Part shown: positions 13,936 through 24,914 of the stretch, one piece after another
Layout of the letters: every line of letters begins with the position of its first letter
Position numbering within the stretch: position 1 is the first letter of the stretch
From: Pogona vitticeps
Taxonomy: Eukaryota > Chordata > Lepidosauria > Squamata > Agamidae
NCBI RefSeq assembly: GCF_051106095.1
Contig: NC_135787.1
Span: 156,310,001-156,374,000 of the forward strand
Direction: 5' to 3'
Length of the DNA stretch: 64,000 nucleotides
Program-made: the position numbers and the translations under genes
The notes under the pieces: generated by a model
What the model was told of the DNA's origin: nothing
The model's database searches: none
What the model saw: the letters and a program-made list of their open reading frames with translations, nothing else

Positions 13936-15065
13936 TTTAAAGCGTTTTTCCTAAACTAAAAGCCACACGCAATTGCTTCCATTTTGCTGTGTTAGGAAAG
14001 GGTTACATCTCTATCCTATGTAGTTGTAGCCAATTCAAAAGCAGTAAATGGCCAGAATCCTATTGCAAAGCAACATATGTATAATGGAAATTCTGCAAGT
14101 TTTTTTTGCACTTTTTTGGCCATCTATTCCATGTCCTAGCACACAACCAAGTAGATGTATGTCCATATGCTTGACAGCCAGCCAGAACAATTGTTCATAC
14201 TAATTATGTAAATTTGGGTCTATGCTGCACAAATTTAATTCTGGCCAATATAGTCATTAAGTTACTATTTTTGATGCAAATGCGTGCCGATCTATTGAAC
14301 ATCCTTTGCTATTTTGTTGTAAGATTATTCAAGATTTTGCCATTGAAGGAGCACCATCCCAACTCCTTTGGACTCCACATAATTATTGACTAAGTTATAT
14401 ATCTCTAGCCCAAACACAGGTTCTTGCAGGATTCCACTTTTTATCTGTCCGTTTGAAAATATTTTATGTATTGCTACCCTTTGCTTCCCAGTCCTCAGCA
14501 GTTTACAGAATTGTAAGAGGATCTGCCATTTTACAGAAAAATTATTAGAATTCCTATCAAAAATTAGTTCATGACATAATCAAAAATCCTTCGCAGAGAA
14601 GGCAAAACGTCCCACTATTACTCTTGATCTGCTTTGTGATGTGGCCATGGAGCCATATATTAATATTGGACTGAAAATATAACACCACAATCCTTAGGTA
14701 ATCTTATTCTGGCTAGGGACAACTCAGGAAGAAATCTGTAGCCTGAATTTTGTCTTGAGTAATACCTAAGGTCAATTGAAACCAATGGGATTTAAGTTTG
14801 TCATGGGTAACATCCCACTGATTTCTCATTAGATTAACCTTTGACTAAACATTCAACTTTTATTTCTTCATCTTTTTTAACAGCATAAAGCTGTAGATCA
14901 ATGAAAAGGAAAGTACAGTACAGTATTTAGAAAAGCAAAGCAAAGGTTTTTCACACAAATTTTCTTCCTCAAACTCCTTTTAGCTTGTTAAAGTATATGA
15001 GCAAAAAAAATCAGCAGTCTTGGAATTTTTGTTTGCAAAGTATGGCTTCCACTTTGATTGAGAAA
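13936..15065. other. No recognisable gene
   Basis: Nothing supported. Confidence 0.4.
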
Positions 15066-15480
15066 GTTTGATAGACAGTATCGGGCATAGGCATCCTTCA
15101 GTCTTGAGAGACTATGGTAACATGCTCTGAATCGAGGAGTGTCCTCTCCAGAGCATGAAGCCCGGGTAAGGTAATATGGAGGATAGGCTGTTACCCAAGC
15201 AGCAGATCCCCCCTCTCCACATTGCTGAAATGGTCCAATGGAAAGGCAAGAGCCAATACAACTGGTTCCAGCAATGTCGCAGGAGTTGGCAGAACGACAC
15301 ATGCTGCCTTCGGGACTCCAGCTCCGGATTTTGCCTCGAGGTTAACTCCTGAAGCCTTTTCCATGAGTGGATATAGCCACAAGCCAGCGGAGGTTTGAAA
15401 TTGGAGTTTTCCTTCTCCTAGATGGGCTGCCTTCCATGGCTGACAAGCCTCACCTACCCGGCCTGCTCTTTAATAGTGCA
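15066..15480. repeat. Squamate-type interspersed repeat, class unresolved
   Basis: The block starts GGCATAGGCATCCTTCAGTC and passes through GAGAGACTATGGTAAC to CTTTAATAGTGC. It is well preserved and resembles a repeat I associate with squamate genomes. I see no transposase or reverse transcriptase, and frames across it are not convincing proteins. Confidence 0.45.
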
Positions 15481-15623
15481 AAAGTATGATCTGATCCTTA
15501 AAACTTTCCTGACTCCCCGGCTTATGCAAATCTAATTGGCTTTCCTATTTACCATATTAAGGCCAGATCCTGGGACACACTCTTTTAAAGCAGGAAGTCC
15601 CACCCCTAGGCCCCACCCCCAGG

Positions 15624-15773
15624 CTGGTTCACAAACTGAATAAAATACTTAAACATGCATGCAATAAACTAATTGATTTACCATTCAGGAGGCACCATGG
15701 TTGCATCCACTTCCCAGTATGTATCTTTGCCATTCATTTTGTCAGTATATATGACCCACCTGTGACGACCTTA
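15624..15773 (-). pseudogene. Isolated duplicate of NDUFA12 exon 3
   Basis: These 150 bp match 43,938-44,087 without gaps and with one difference (C at 15,648, T at 43,962). The block holds the whole 88-nt exon 3 (equivalent 15,682-15,769), 4 bp of the upstream intron including the AG acceptor, and 58 bp of the downstream intron including the GTAAAT donor. Because intron DNA is included it is a DNA-level copy, not a retrocopy. Similarity stops abruptly at both ends with no poly-A or clear target duplication. It keeps the NDUFA12 orientation. Alone it cannot make the protein. It may be silent, an alternative exon of the surrounding transcript, or an assembly artefact. Confidence 0.9.
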
Positions 15774-15842
15774 CATTTTACAAGGCAACATGTTCAAAAT
15801 TTTCCATCATAAACATGTGAATGTTCAAGCATAATTGTTATA

Positions 15843-16268
15843 CAGTGGTGCCTCGCATTACGAGCGCTCCGTTTTATGACGAAATCGATTTACGTTTAAG
15901 GTTTTGTGATTGCAAAAGTGATCGCAAAATGATGTTTCCTATGGGGGAATTTCGCTTTGCGATCGGTTCCCTGCTTCGGGAACTGATTCTCGCAAAGCGA
16001 TGATTTTCGGCCAGCTGATCACCAGTTTCAAAATGGCCGGGAAAAACATGGCTCCCTGCTCTTTTCTGGGACGGATTCCTCGCTGCACAGGCAGCGAAAA
16101 TGGCCGCGCTATGGAGGATCTTTGCTGGACGGTGAGTTTCAAGCCCCTAGGAACGCATTAATCAGATTTTAATGCGTTTCTATGAGCTTTTTAATTTTAC
16201 ATTATGACGTTTTCATTCTACAGCGATTTCAGTGGAACGAATTAACGTCGTAATGCGAGGCACCACTG
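15843..16268. mobile_element. Tc1/mariner (Tigger-like) MITE, copy 1
   Basis: CAGTGGTGCCTCGCATTACGA on the left is mirrored at the right end, flanked by TA dinucleotides (15,841-15,842 and 16,269-16,270). The interior has AATGCG/CGCATT palindromic words and no transposase. The superfamily is inferred from the TA duplication and CCTCG ends. Confidence 0.8.
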
Positions 16269-16439
16269 TAATTCAATGCCAAGCACAACAGACATTACAA
16301 CCAGTGGCAGAAATCCATTTAAGAGACAACTCAGAATCATGCATCAACACAATGTTGTGTATTAGGAAACAGCCTGAATATGTGGCTAATTGCTCCACTG
16401 GATATAAAAAATACTATATAAACAAATAAACTTTCCAAA

Positions 16440-16645
16440 GAAATTGCTGTATTAGTCTGTTTCAGCATGTTGAAAAAATTAAAGAGGAGAAAAGAAAAAA
16501 GGGAAAAAACATGGCAAAATATTGTGGCAGCTTAAAGGCTGATAAATCTGTTTGTATGAGCTTTTGTGTATCAAAATCTACAGTACCTGAAGTGTCCACA
16601 AAAGCGGGGGCTGAATAAATCTGTTAGTCTTTAGAATCCCAGTGT
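16440..16645. repeat. Amniote interspersed repeat remnant (GTTAGTCTTTA type)
   Basis: Contains GGCAGCTTAAAGGCTGATAAA, GTCCACAAAAGC and CTGTTAGTCTTTAGAAT, matching a widespread amniote repeat with a 'gaagtg...ccacgaaagct...gttagtctttaaggtgccac' core. Related pieces are at 21,650, 29,590, 31,561, 33,190, 39,660 and 47,385. Confidence 0.4.
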
Positions 16646-16697
16646 TTTGTGTGTGCCCTCCCCCACTCGTGATTGAAAGTTGAAAAAAGAAAGCACT

Positions 16698-18475
16698 ATT
16701 TGGAATTATGCGTACAGTTCTGGTCACCGCACCTCAAAAAAGATATAAATTCTTTATTTATGGTCAAAGACAAGCAATATATTACAATTAAGATATATTA
16801 CAATTAAAATATAATTTCCATAACTTCTAAAAACAGGTGATCCTCTTTAAAAACATTAACTTCCATGTTAACATCTTCCTTTAAGACATCAAATAACATA
16901 GTAAACAAGCACAGATTAAACATAGGACAAAAGCCATTATTGCATCATTGAAAGTTCATTGACATAACGTTAGGCCAGGGCGACAAGTAGCCTCACAAGG
17001 ATAGGAGGCTACGGTATGATATTACAGCAGAAGAGCATTTAGGCACCTGTAGAGTAATGTCTGGGACTTTGTCTGAAAGCAGCAAAGTTATATAGAAATT
17101 TGTATTTTTCCCAGGAAATTTCTGTAGAATGTACAGTAGAAAAGACCTTCACAGGTCTTGATAAAATGAGCCTCGTAACAAAACATGTCCCACAGATTCA
17201 ATCTCTTCCCTATTAGAAGGGCATAAACATTCAGTGTAGGGGATACCTTATAATCTTCCTTCTAAAAGTTTAGAGGGCAGAAGATAGAATCTCGCTAGAG
17301 TGAAGGCTCTTCTAAACTTAGGGAGTGTTAAATTGGACAGATAGACAGGAGATTTAAAGTTTCCATTTCATACTGCACTGAGTCTGTTTGGCAAGCCTAA
17401 GTGTTCTTGTAGTTCTATATCCTGGATCCTTTATTTTAGGACTGCTTTAGCATCTGTGTAACCCATTGTTACAAGAACACTGGGAGAAAAACCTATCTGA
17501 GTCAATTCCATACTCCGGAAACGCTTCCATTCCGAGTAGAAGGTGTCTAATAATATCAATGGTGCCAAACCTACCAGGCAAAAAAATTAACTTTAACCAA
17601 CAACTAAGCATCTGAATTTTTGCCCGTGTTCTAACAGAAACTAACTCTGCCTCCAATCTCAGTGTTCTGTTGACCGTGCATGAGGGAACTGCAAAAGCAG
17701 CCCTCAAGAATTTTGTCTGTACCAGCTCGAGGCGATGCATGTTGGAGTGTGCAAATATTTGGGAGCCATAGAGCATTTAGGTTATAATTTTTGTCTTGAA
17801 TACTTTTAGTACAGATGGCACATATTGTCCCCCTTTGGTGTACAAACACCCAATTAATGCACTGGCACCTTTCTGTGCATTACTTGCTGCATAGCAGAAC
17901 TGGAAAAGATGCAGAAGAGAGCAACTAAAATTATTACTGGGCTTATGAGGAAAGGATACAGCATTTGGGGCTATTTTGTCTAAAGAAAAGGCACCTGAGG
18001 GGGGACATGATTGAGACATATAAAATTATGCAGGGGTGGATAAAGTGGATAGAGGGAAGCTCTTTTCCCTCTCACACAATACTAGAACCTGAGGATATCC
18101 ACTCAAATGGAGTGTTGGAGGAGTGAGAACAGAAAAAAGAAATTATTTCTTTACCCAGTGTGTTGTTAGTCTGTGGAACCCCTTGCCACAGGATGTGGAG
18201 ATGTCATCTGGCCTAGATGCCTTTAAAGGGGGATTGGACAGATTTCTAGAGGAAAGGTCCATCACAGGTTACAAGCCATGATGCGGATGTACAATCTCCA
18301 GAAGGAAGGTACTGTATCTCAAAATGCCAGATGCAGGGGAGCGGTATCAGGAGACAGCTATCTAGTTGTCTCATGTGCTCCCAGAGGCATGTGGTGGGGC
18401 CACTGTGAGATACAGGAAGCTGGACTAGATGGGCTCTTGGCCTGACCCAGCAGAGCTTTTATGTTCTTATGAATG
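16698..18475 (+). mobile_element. CR1 LINE 3' end, split by another LINE
   Basis: CR1-type words CAGTTCTGGTCACCGCACCT (16,712) and AGCAGAACTGGAAAAGATGC (17,894) are adjacent in normal CR1 but here lie about 1.15 kb apart. After the break the sequence runs through GTCTGTGGAACCCCTTGCCA and GGACTAGATGGGCTCTTGGC to the usual 3' end TTTTATGTTCTTATG. 5' truncated. Confidence 0.8.
16743..17893 (-). mobile_element. Non-LTR LINE 3' part inserted in the CR1
   Basis: On the minus strand the sequence encodes a reverse-transcriptase tail. One segment reads LYGSQIFAHSNMHRLELVQT, then RAAFAVPSCTVNRTLRLEAE. Further down is RAFTLARFYLLPSKLLEGR, followed by a Cys-poor zinc-knuckle-like stretch (ESVGHVLL). It ends in an A/T-rich tail on the left. 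The family also appears at 52,575-53,145. The clade is not certain, and the copy is 5' truncated and carries stops. Confidence 0.6.
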
Positions 18476-18576
18476 TTACTTTGAATTTGAGAGAGAAACC
18501 TACTGAAGCAGTAAGAATGTAAAAAGTCTCCTAAAGAATTCTCCCATTCGCTATGTAGGAGAAATCCTTTGCTCAG

Positions 18577-18781
18577 CATAGTAAATTGCACTAAAGTAGG
18601 CCCAGAGGAGTCAATTCCTCTGTAAGTTCCATTGATTCAAATGGGCCTACTCTACCTGCAACTTACTATACTAAAGTAAATCATAGTTAGAGGAGACTCA
18701 TTTGAATCAATGGAAAATACAGAGGAATTGACTCACCATTGATTCTGAGGTCTTACTCTAGTGGGGTTTAGTACACTAAAC
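18577..18781. mobile_element. Palindromic MITE-like repeat, family C copy 1
   Basis: The ends are complementary (AGTAAATTGCACTAAAGTAGG versus a right end GTTTAGTACACTAAAC). Internal blocks GGAATTGACTC and ATTTGAATCAATGGAA occur in both orientations. A homologous copy is at 58,876-59,094. Confidence 0.6.
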
Positions 18782-20873
18782 AACAGGATACAACGGCAGA
18801 GTGGTAATCATCTAGAAAAGTTTCTTTCTGCTTAGGCCAGTTCAGACACATCAAGGCCTTGCAGAGTCAGGTCTTCTTTATGGAAGTATCTCTAAACAGT
18901 GTCATTAGGGTGCCGTTAGAGTGTGAAGTAGAGTGTCCCTTTGGGATGTTTACTTTCAGTGTGGAAATATCAAGCACAGATTGACATTTATGAATATAGC
19001 ATCAAGAAGGAAGGAACTATATTTTCTGACATCTTCTTGGCTCCCGAACTGTATATGCATTAACCATAAAATACTAAAAAGCCCATTACATTCTATAAAG
19101 GTTGGATTAGAACCCCCCTCCCAAAAAAAAAAAAAAAAGATAAAGCTATCGTCTCTGAAGATAAAATGACACTGTGGAAAAAGACATCCTTACAAATCTC
19201 CTTTTCATCTCAACCGCCCTTTCTTCACTCTTTTTCTAAGCAGCTGCAATTAAAAAAATATGTCACTTTGTATTCTTCTGTTAAAAGTCATTATTATGAC
19301 AGGTGTCTATTTTATATAAAATGAGTAAGGACAAGTCGTGTTTTCTGATAAAAAATTTTCTGTCATGGAAGTGAAATAATTTGTGGCTATGCAAAAGATG
19401 TGGACAAAGGCATCACACTACACAACAACAAACCCTGATGATAGCGCAAGGCTTTCTCAAGCCTTATTTTTTTGGCCTTGTAAGAGGCAAAAACAAGCTG
19501 TCCTCATTAAAGCAATCCCCGCACGGCGTAGGTGACGCCAATGCACTTTCTCTGTTTCAATATAAGACTGAAAATCATTGTTCTTAGCTGCCTGGAAGTC
19601 CTAGAAATATAACCTTTTCGTTCACTTAAGGGAAGGTTACTTAAGCTTCAAAGGAACCATCAGTGATAACTTCTGCTAGCAGTTTGACTCAGTGACTGCA
19701 ACTGAGATTAGTTTAAGTACGGGAATCCATGGCAACTGAATTTTTATAGCAAACAGTGAGAAGAGCTTTAAGTGTACATGAGAAAGTTTTATGGCCTTAA
19801 GCTCCCAACCTCATAGATACATTGATCAAGTCGCCTATTCATTTGATACCAACTGGATTTACTTCCAGGCAAATGCTAGAAAGAGTGATTGGCAAATGGA
19901 AGGTACTGTTGAACCCAACATAACCACCCTCTGTTATGTATAAGCTGCCACATTTCAAATCTGAAATAGGGTTCTGATTCTAAAGTGCCTGTCAAGTGCT
20001 CCAAATGCTCCCACTGTGTCCCTCCAGATACGGCTGAACTAGAAATCCCATCTGTCTCAGCCTCCATGACCAATGGTAAATAGCTACGGGTTTTTTTTTG
20101 TCCAGCACCTTATGGAGGGCTGCAGCTTCTCCATCCCTGCTGTACACAGATGTCTGCGGTGGGGGTGGGGATGCTATTTAAATTAATAGAATTTTCTTCT
20201 GAGCAGCCATGCATAAGTTTTTACTTTTAACCATATTGCTGCATGCCCATTTCCGTAGGAGAATGTATGTTGCAATTGTGCAAACCACTACACTTGATTC
20301 ATTCACTAAAAACTGAGTGCTCGCTCTTTAACCTGGCACAGCCAGGAATAACCTTACACAACTGTGGGATGAAAAAGGACTGCACCATCCTAGTCATGGC
20401 GATCAAATTAAAATCATGATTTAAAATGCATTTTACTAAATAACTTCCCTTAGCTCCCAAGTCTATAGGACAAATGAAAACCCACACATCCAGTTGCAGT
20501 GTTAATAACCATTTTGGAAGCACATGAATTCTCTGCTGGACATCACAAATTATATCCATAAATGTCGACAATTACATGGACAGTGAGAAAGCCATGATCT
20601 TCTAGCACTTTAGCACTCAAAAAATACCCAGCTGCACAGAGCAAATGAACAGTACAGCCCTCATTTCAAAACACCTGAGCATCACAGAACTGAAACTGCT
20701 ATCCATAATTGTCAGCCTCTTCAGCTTCACAAAGCATATGGGACATCCCCTGGCTTCAGGGCACATCTCAAAACTCCCCACCAGAACAGCATTCTTCATT
20801 CTTGTTTTTTATATGCAAAATGCTTACCCAGACAATGTTAATACAATCTGCTTGTCAAAAGTTTAACCATTTA
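18782..20873. other. No recognisable gene
   Basis: Contains a 16-A run at about 19,122-19,138 and a possible MITE remnant at 19,960-20,130 (CTCCATGACCAATGGTAAAT). A 40-bp stretch near 20,351 is repeated near 21,809. No exon recognised. Confidence 0.4.
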
Positions 20874-21301
20874 CAGTGGTGCCTCGCTAGACGATGATAA
20901 TCCGTTCCACTGAAATCACTGTTTAGCGAAATCATTGCCTAGCGAAAAGCATTTCCCCATTGGAATGCATTGAAACCTGTTTAATGCGTTCCAATGGGGA
21001 AGAATCGTCATTGTCTAGCGAAGATTGGCCATAGGAAAGCCGCTTTGCGAACTGCCGATCAGCTGTTGAAATAGCTGTCTTGCGAAGCTTAGGTCCCGAA
21101 AACACCCATTTTACCAGCACGGAGGGAGCTGTCAAAATCGTTGTCTAATGAAAATTGGTTTGTGAAGCAGGGACCAAACATTGTCCAGCGAAATTCCCCC
21201 ATAGTATTCACTGTTTTGCAAATCGCTATAGCAATCGCAAAAAGTCAGTGTCTAGCAAAAAAAACTGTCATGCGGGGTAACTGTCTAGCGAGGCACCACT
21301 G
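20874..21301. mobile_element. Tc1/mariner (Tigger-like) MITE, copy 2
   Basis: CAGTGGTGCCTCGCTAGACGA is mirrored by TGTCTAGCGAGGCACCACTG, with TA on each side. The interior repeats TGTCTAGCGAA-like words in both orientations and has no transposase. Confidence 0.85.
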
Positions 21302-21909
21302 TACAAACAATAAAAGGCTAAACATCTGGAAATGTTTATTTCTGAACACAAGGTGGTTATTCTTTCCAACAGCAAATTCAACTACTGAGTGCTGCCAGGA
21401 TAATAGCCAAAACTGAGACACAGAAGGACAAGATGAAGGCATCAGCAAAATGAGTGGAAAACCAAGATTTGCAAAGAAACAAAGTGGGGAAAATGCTAAA
21501 GAAATAGGCTGTCATCCAAACAGCCAAACAGAAAGTAAGCATGTTTGGTGGATAAACCAAGTCAGGGCTTTCCCACTTATGTTATATTCACATTTCTCTC
21601 CCTCCGCATATGTGTAAAGGATCTGTCTGCTGAGGTTATGCTCCATGGACATGAAGAAGTGGGCTACAGTCCAGACAAGCTTACAGCAAATAAAACTTCT
21701 TAATATTAAAAGTTCCAAAAGGCTGTTTCCTTGGTTTCCTGCAAGACTGAAGATTAACATAGTTATTCCTTTGGATTTCAGATAATGTTGAGTGACTGTT
21801 GAATAATCTTACACAACTGTGGGATGAGAAAGGACTGTACCATTCGTAAAACCTTTGTCCCTAACTCTCTGCACATGTATGAACTAGATTTACGCGGTGC
21901 TAGTCAGAT
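21302..21909. other. No gene; amniote repeat remnant
   Basis: Positions 21,650-21,735 read CATGAAGAAGTGGGCTACAG and CAAGCTTACAGCAAATAAAA, the same amniote repeat core noted at 16,440. Otherwise nothing supported. Confidence 0.4.
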
Positions 21910-23727
21910 AATCCCCCTCATGGATTGCTGCCTTGTCATGGTGAAGGGGCTTGAGTAATTCAGAGAAGCTATGGGCTATGCTGTGCAGGGACACCCAAGA
22001 TAGACAGGTCATAGTGGAGAGTTCTGACTAAATGTGATCCACCTGGAGCAGGAACTGGCAAGCCACTACAGTATCTTTGCAAAGAAAACTCCATGGACAG
22101 AAACAAAAGGCTAAAAGATACGACACTGGAAGATGAGCCCCTCAGGTCAGAAGGCATCCAACATGCTACTGAGGAAGAGCAGAGGACAAGTACAAGTAGT
22201 TCCAGAGCTAATGAAGTGGTTAGGCCAAGGCCAAAAGGACGATCAGCTGCAGATGCGCCTGGAAATGAAATGGAAGTCCGATGCTGCAAAGAAAAATACT
22301 GCATAGGGACCTGGAATGTAAGATCTATGAACCTTGGTAAACTGGATGTGATCAAACACGAGATGGCAAGAATAAACATTGACATGGGCATCAGTGAACC
22401 AAAATGGACGGGACTGGGCAAATTCAATTCAGTCGATTATCATATCTACTATTGTGGGCAAGAATCCCGTAGAACAAATGAAGTAGCCCCCATAGTCAAC
22501 AAAAAAGTGGGAAAAGTTGTAACAGAATACAATCTGAAAAATGATAGAAAGATTTCAGTACGAATCCAAAGCAGACCTTTCAACATCACAGTAATCCAAG
22601 TTTATGCATTAACCACTGATGCTGAAGAGGCTGAAATTGACCAATTCTATGAAGACTTACAACACCTTCTAGAACTGACACCAAAGAAAGACGTTCTTTT
22701 CATTATAGGGGACTGGAAGGCTAAAGTAGAGAGTCATGAGATAAAAGGAACAACAGAAAAGTTTGGCCACAACGGTAGGAGGGGAGAGAAGGAAGGAGTA
22801 GGAGGGGAGGGGAGAGGGGGTCTGCGTGACTGCATTGCGCCATCCCTATCAATAGATGGACCCCCTCCCAGCTCCATAAAGCCACCAGAGTCGAAGCTGG
22901 AAGCCTCTGCTGTCTGAGATCGCAGCTGCCGGTAAGCGTGCTTGGAGCGGGGCTGCGGAGATCCATAGGGTCATGAAGAGTCAGTGCTGCCCCCCATGCG
23001 GCCCAACCCAAATTTTCATCTTCTAATGTGGTCCAGGGAAGGTGAAAGGTTGGACAACCCTGCTCTATACAGTTAGCAAAAATAAGACCTGGATCTGATT
23101 GTGGCTCTGATCATCAGCTTCTTATAGCAACATTCAAGCTTAAACTGAAGAAAGTAGGAAAAACCACTGGGCTAAGGTATAATCTAAACCAAATCCCTTA
23201 TGAATACACAGTGGAAGTGAAGAACCTAGACAGCATCTTAAGAAGCAGAGACGTCACCTTGCCGACAATGGTCCGCATAGTCAAAGCTATGGTTTTTCCT
23301 GTAGCTATGTATGGAAGTGAGAGCTGAACCATAAAGAAGGCTGACTGCCTGAAGAATTGATGCTTTTGAATTGTGGTGCTGGAGGAGACTCTTGATTGTC
23401 CCCTGGACTGCAAAGAGAACAAAACTATCCATTCTAAAGGAAATCAAGCCTGAGTGCTCACTGGAAGGACAGATCCTGAAGGTGAGGTTCCAATACTTTC
23501 GCCATCTCATGAGAAGAGAAGACTCCCTGGAAAAGACCCTGATGTTTGGAAAGTGTGAGGGGAAGAGGAGAAGGGGTTGACAGAAGATGAGATGGTTGGA
23601 CAGTGTCATCGAAGCTACCAACATGAATTTGACCCAACTCCGGGAGGCAGTGGAAGACGGGAGGGCCTGGCATGCTCTGGTCCACGGAGTCCTGAAGAGT
23701 CAGACACAACTTAACTAAACAATAAAG
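21910..23727 (+). mobile_element. BovB (RTE) LINE with central deletion
   Basis: The frame from 22,093 encodes an AP-like endonuclease: GTWNVRSMNLGKLDVIKHEM, then ISEPKWTGLG, IYYCGQES and NITVIQVYA. The usual GDWNAKVG block reads GDWKAKVE, losing the Asn. After an insertion (22,776-23,059) similarity resumes (CGSDHQLLIATFKLKLKKVG), then jumps at about 23,226 from the start of the reverse transcriptase straight to its C-terminus (IVKAMVFPVAMYGSES). Most of the RT domain is therefore missing. The end CTCTGGTCCACGGAGTC...GTCAGACACAACTTAAC is the standard BovB 3' tail. Dead copy. Confidence 0.9.
22776..23059. mobile_element. Insertion within BovB, family unknown
   Basis: About 284 bp of GA-rich then GC-rich sequence interrupts the BovB endonuclease and replaces part of it. 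The right part (GTGGTCCAGGGAAGGTGAAA, GGTTGGACAACCCTGC) resembles the end of a hAT-type short element. No clear target duplication found by eye. Confidence 0.45.
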
Positions 23728-24335
23728 TTAGATAATGTATCAAATAAGAATTCACACTGGATTCCATCCCCAGCCAACCCCCATCATTACAAGTAGCCAC
23801 ATGAAGAAATTAAAACAGCTGATGCTCCCTATCATATATATACTGTCTGGGTAGACAAGATATTTATATAATTTAAACAATAGAACAGCCTGATACATTG
23901 GTCAGGATTCAGTGACGTACTGCCAGGAAGGCAATGCCATTTCTATGAATGGGGAGCCTGGTCATTGATTTCAGCGGGATTTGTGTTTCACTCTGAGGTG
24001 TTGTTGTTTTTTTCTCCAAAGGCTAGACATAATAATTACTAAGTGAAATGAAAGGGTCTGGACAGATGGCGTTAAAATCTAATTACACCAGCTTGCTGTC
24101 CAAACACCGAAGAGTTATTATGACATCGAAATCCTCTGAAAAACTGAAAGGCACTTTACTGCACGAAACTGCAAGATAAATCGCTTCCTGTGGGGTGGGG
24201 GGAGAAGCCCTTTGAAGCAAGCCAGAGGATTGAACTCGTGAATCGACTGCAACGCATCTAGAAAACAGCGCGCTCTGACGGCTAAAGCCAGCCAGGGCAG
24301 CTCGAGGTCCCGATCCGTCTCGGGCATCCAAGACA
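23728..24335. other. No recognisable gene
   Basis: Transition from AT-rich DNA into the CpG island; nothing coding supported. Confidence 0.4.
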
Positions 24336-24902
24336 TGCTACAAATGCTGTGGGTTCATCGGCGGGCGGGTAGGCGGGCATCGCTCGGCTTGGCGGAAAAC
24401 CGCGCCGCCTCTCGCGCTCCCCTGGACCTGCTCTTCCCGCTCTGGGACCCGCGGGCTTCCTAAAAGCAGCCTACCCGGGAGACAGGATTCCGGTCGAGGA
24501 AGGCAAAGGCGTCTTCTCAAAGGGAGCCTCCTCCTCTTCCTCCTCCTCTCATGCCAACCCAGCCCGTTGCACCCTCTCCGGTACAGTATTTCAAACCCTG
24601 CCTGGCATATGGCGAGGGATGGGTGACAAGGTGCGCCCGCCCCCCCTCCTCGGCTTTCACCGGCCGCGAGGAAGAACCGAGCACAGCGATTTCCATCCTA
24701 GGGTCCCCCGGGTCTCTACCCCAAATGCCCCTCCCCTGGTCGGTAATCCTGAAGCGCAGCAATACCGAAAGAGAGCCCCCCCGGGGGGGGAGGCGGCGGC
24801 GAGGGGGGGGATTCCGCTCAGCCCTCGCGACCATTCCTTGCCAGGCGGCATGGCGGGCTAGTGACGTGAGGGGGGGCCCACCAGCGATAGCTGCTGCCTT
24901 AC

Positions 24903-24914
24903 CTTCCGCAACAT
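24903..24914 (-). CDS. Candidate first coding exon end (TMCC3?)
   Basis: On the minus strand ATGTTGCGGAAG (Met-Leu-Arg-Lys) is followed at once by a strong donor GTAAGG, inside the CpG island. The exon would end in phase 0. A very short N-terminal coding exon with a long first intron would suit TMCC3, an ER membrane coiled-coil protein whose large second exon starts near MNTLSLPLN; that exon is not in this window. The product is inferred from synteny only. It could also be a non-coding first exon. Confidence 0.35.

Noticed and set aside
15624-15773. Processed NDUFA12 retrocopy
   Set aside because: The copy includes intron sequence on both sides of one exon and no other exon or poly-A, so it is DNA-level.
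22093-22917. 274-codon frame as a host gene
   Set aside because: It is the BovB endonuclease running into an unrelated insertion.
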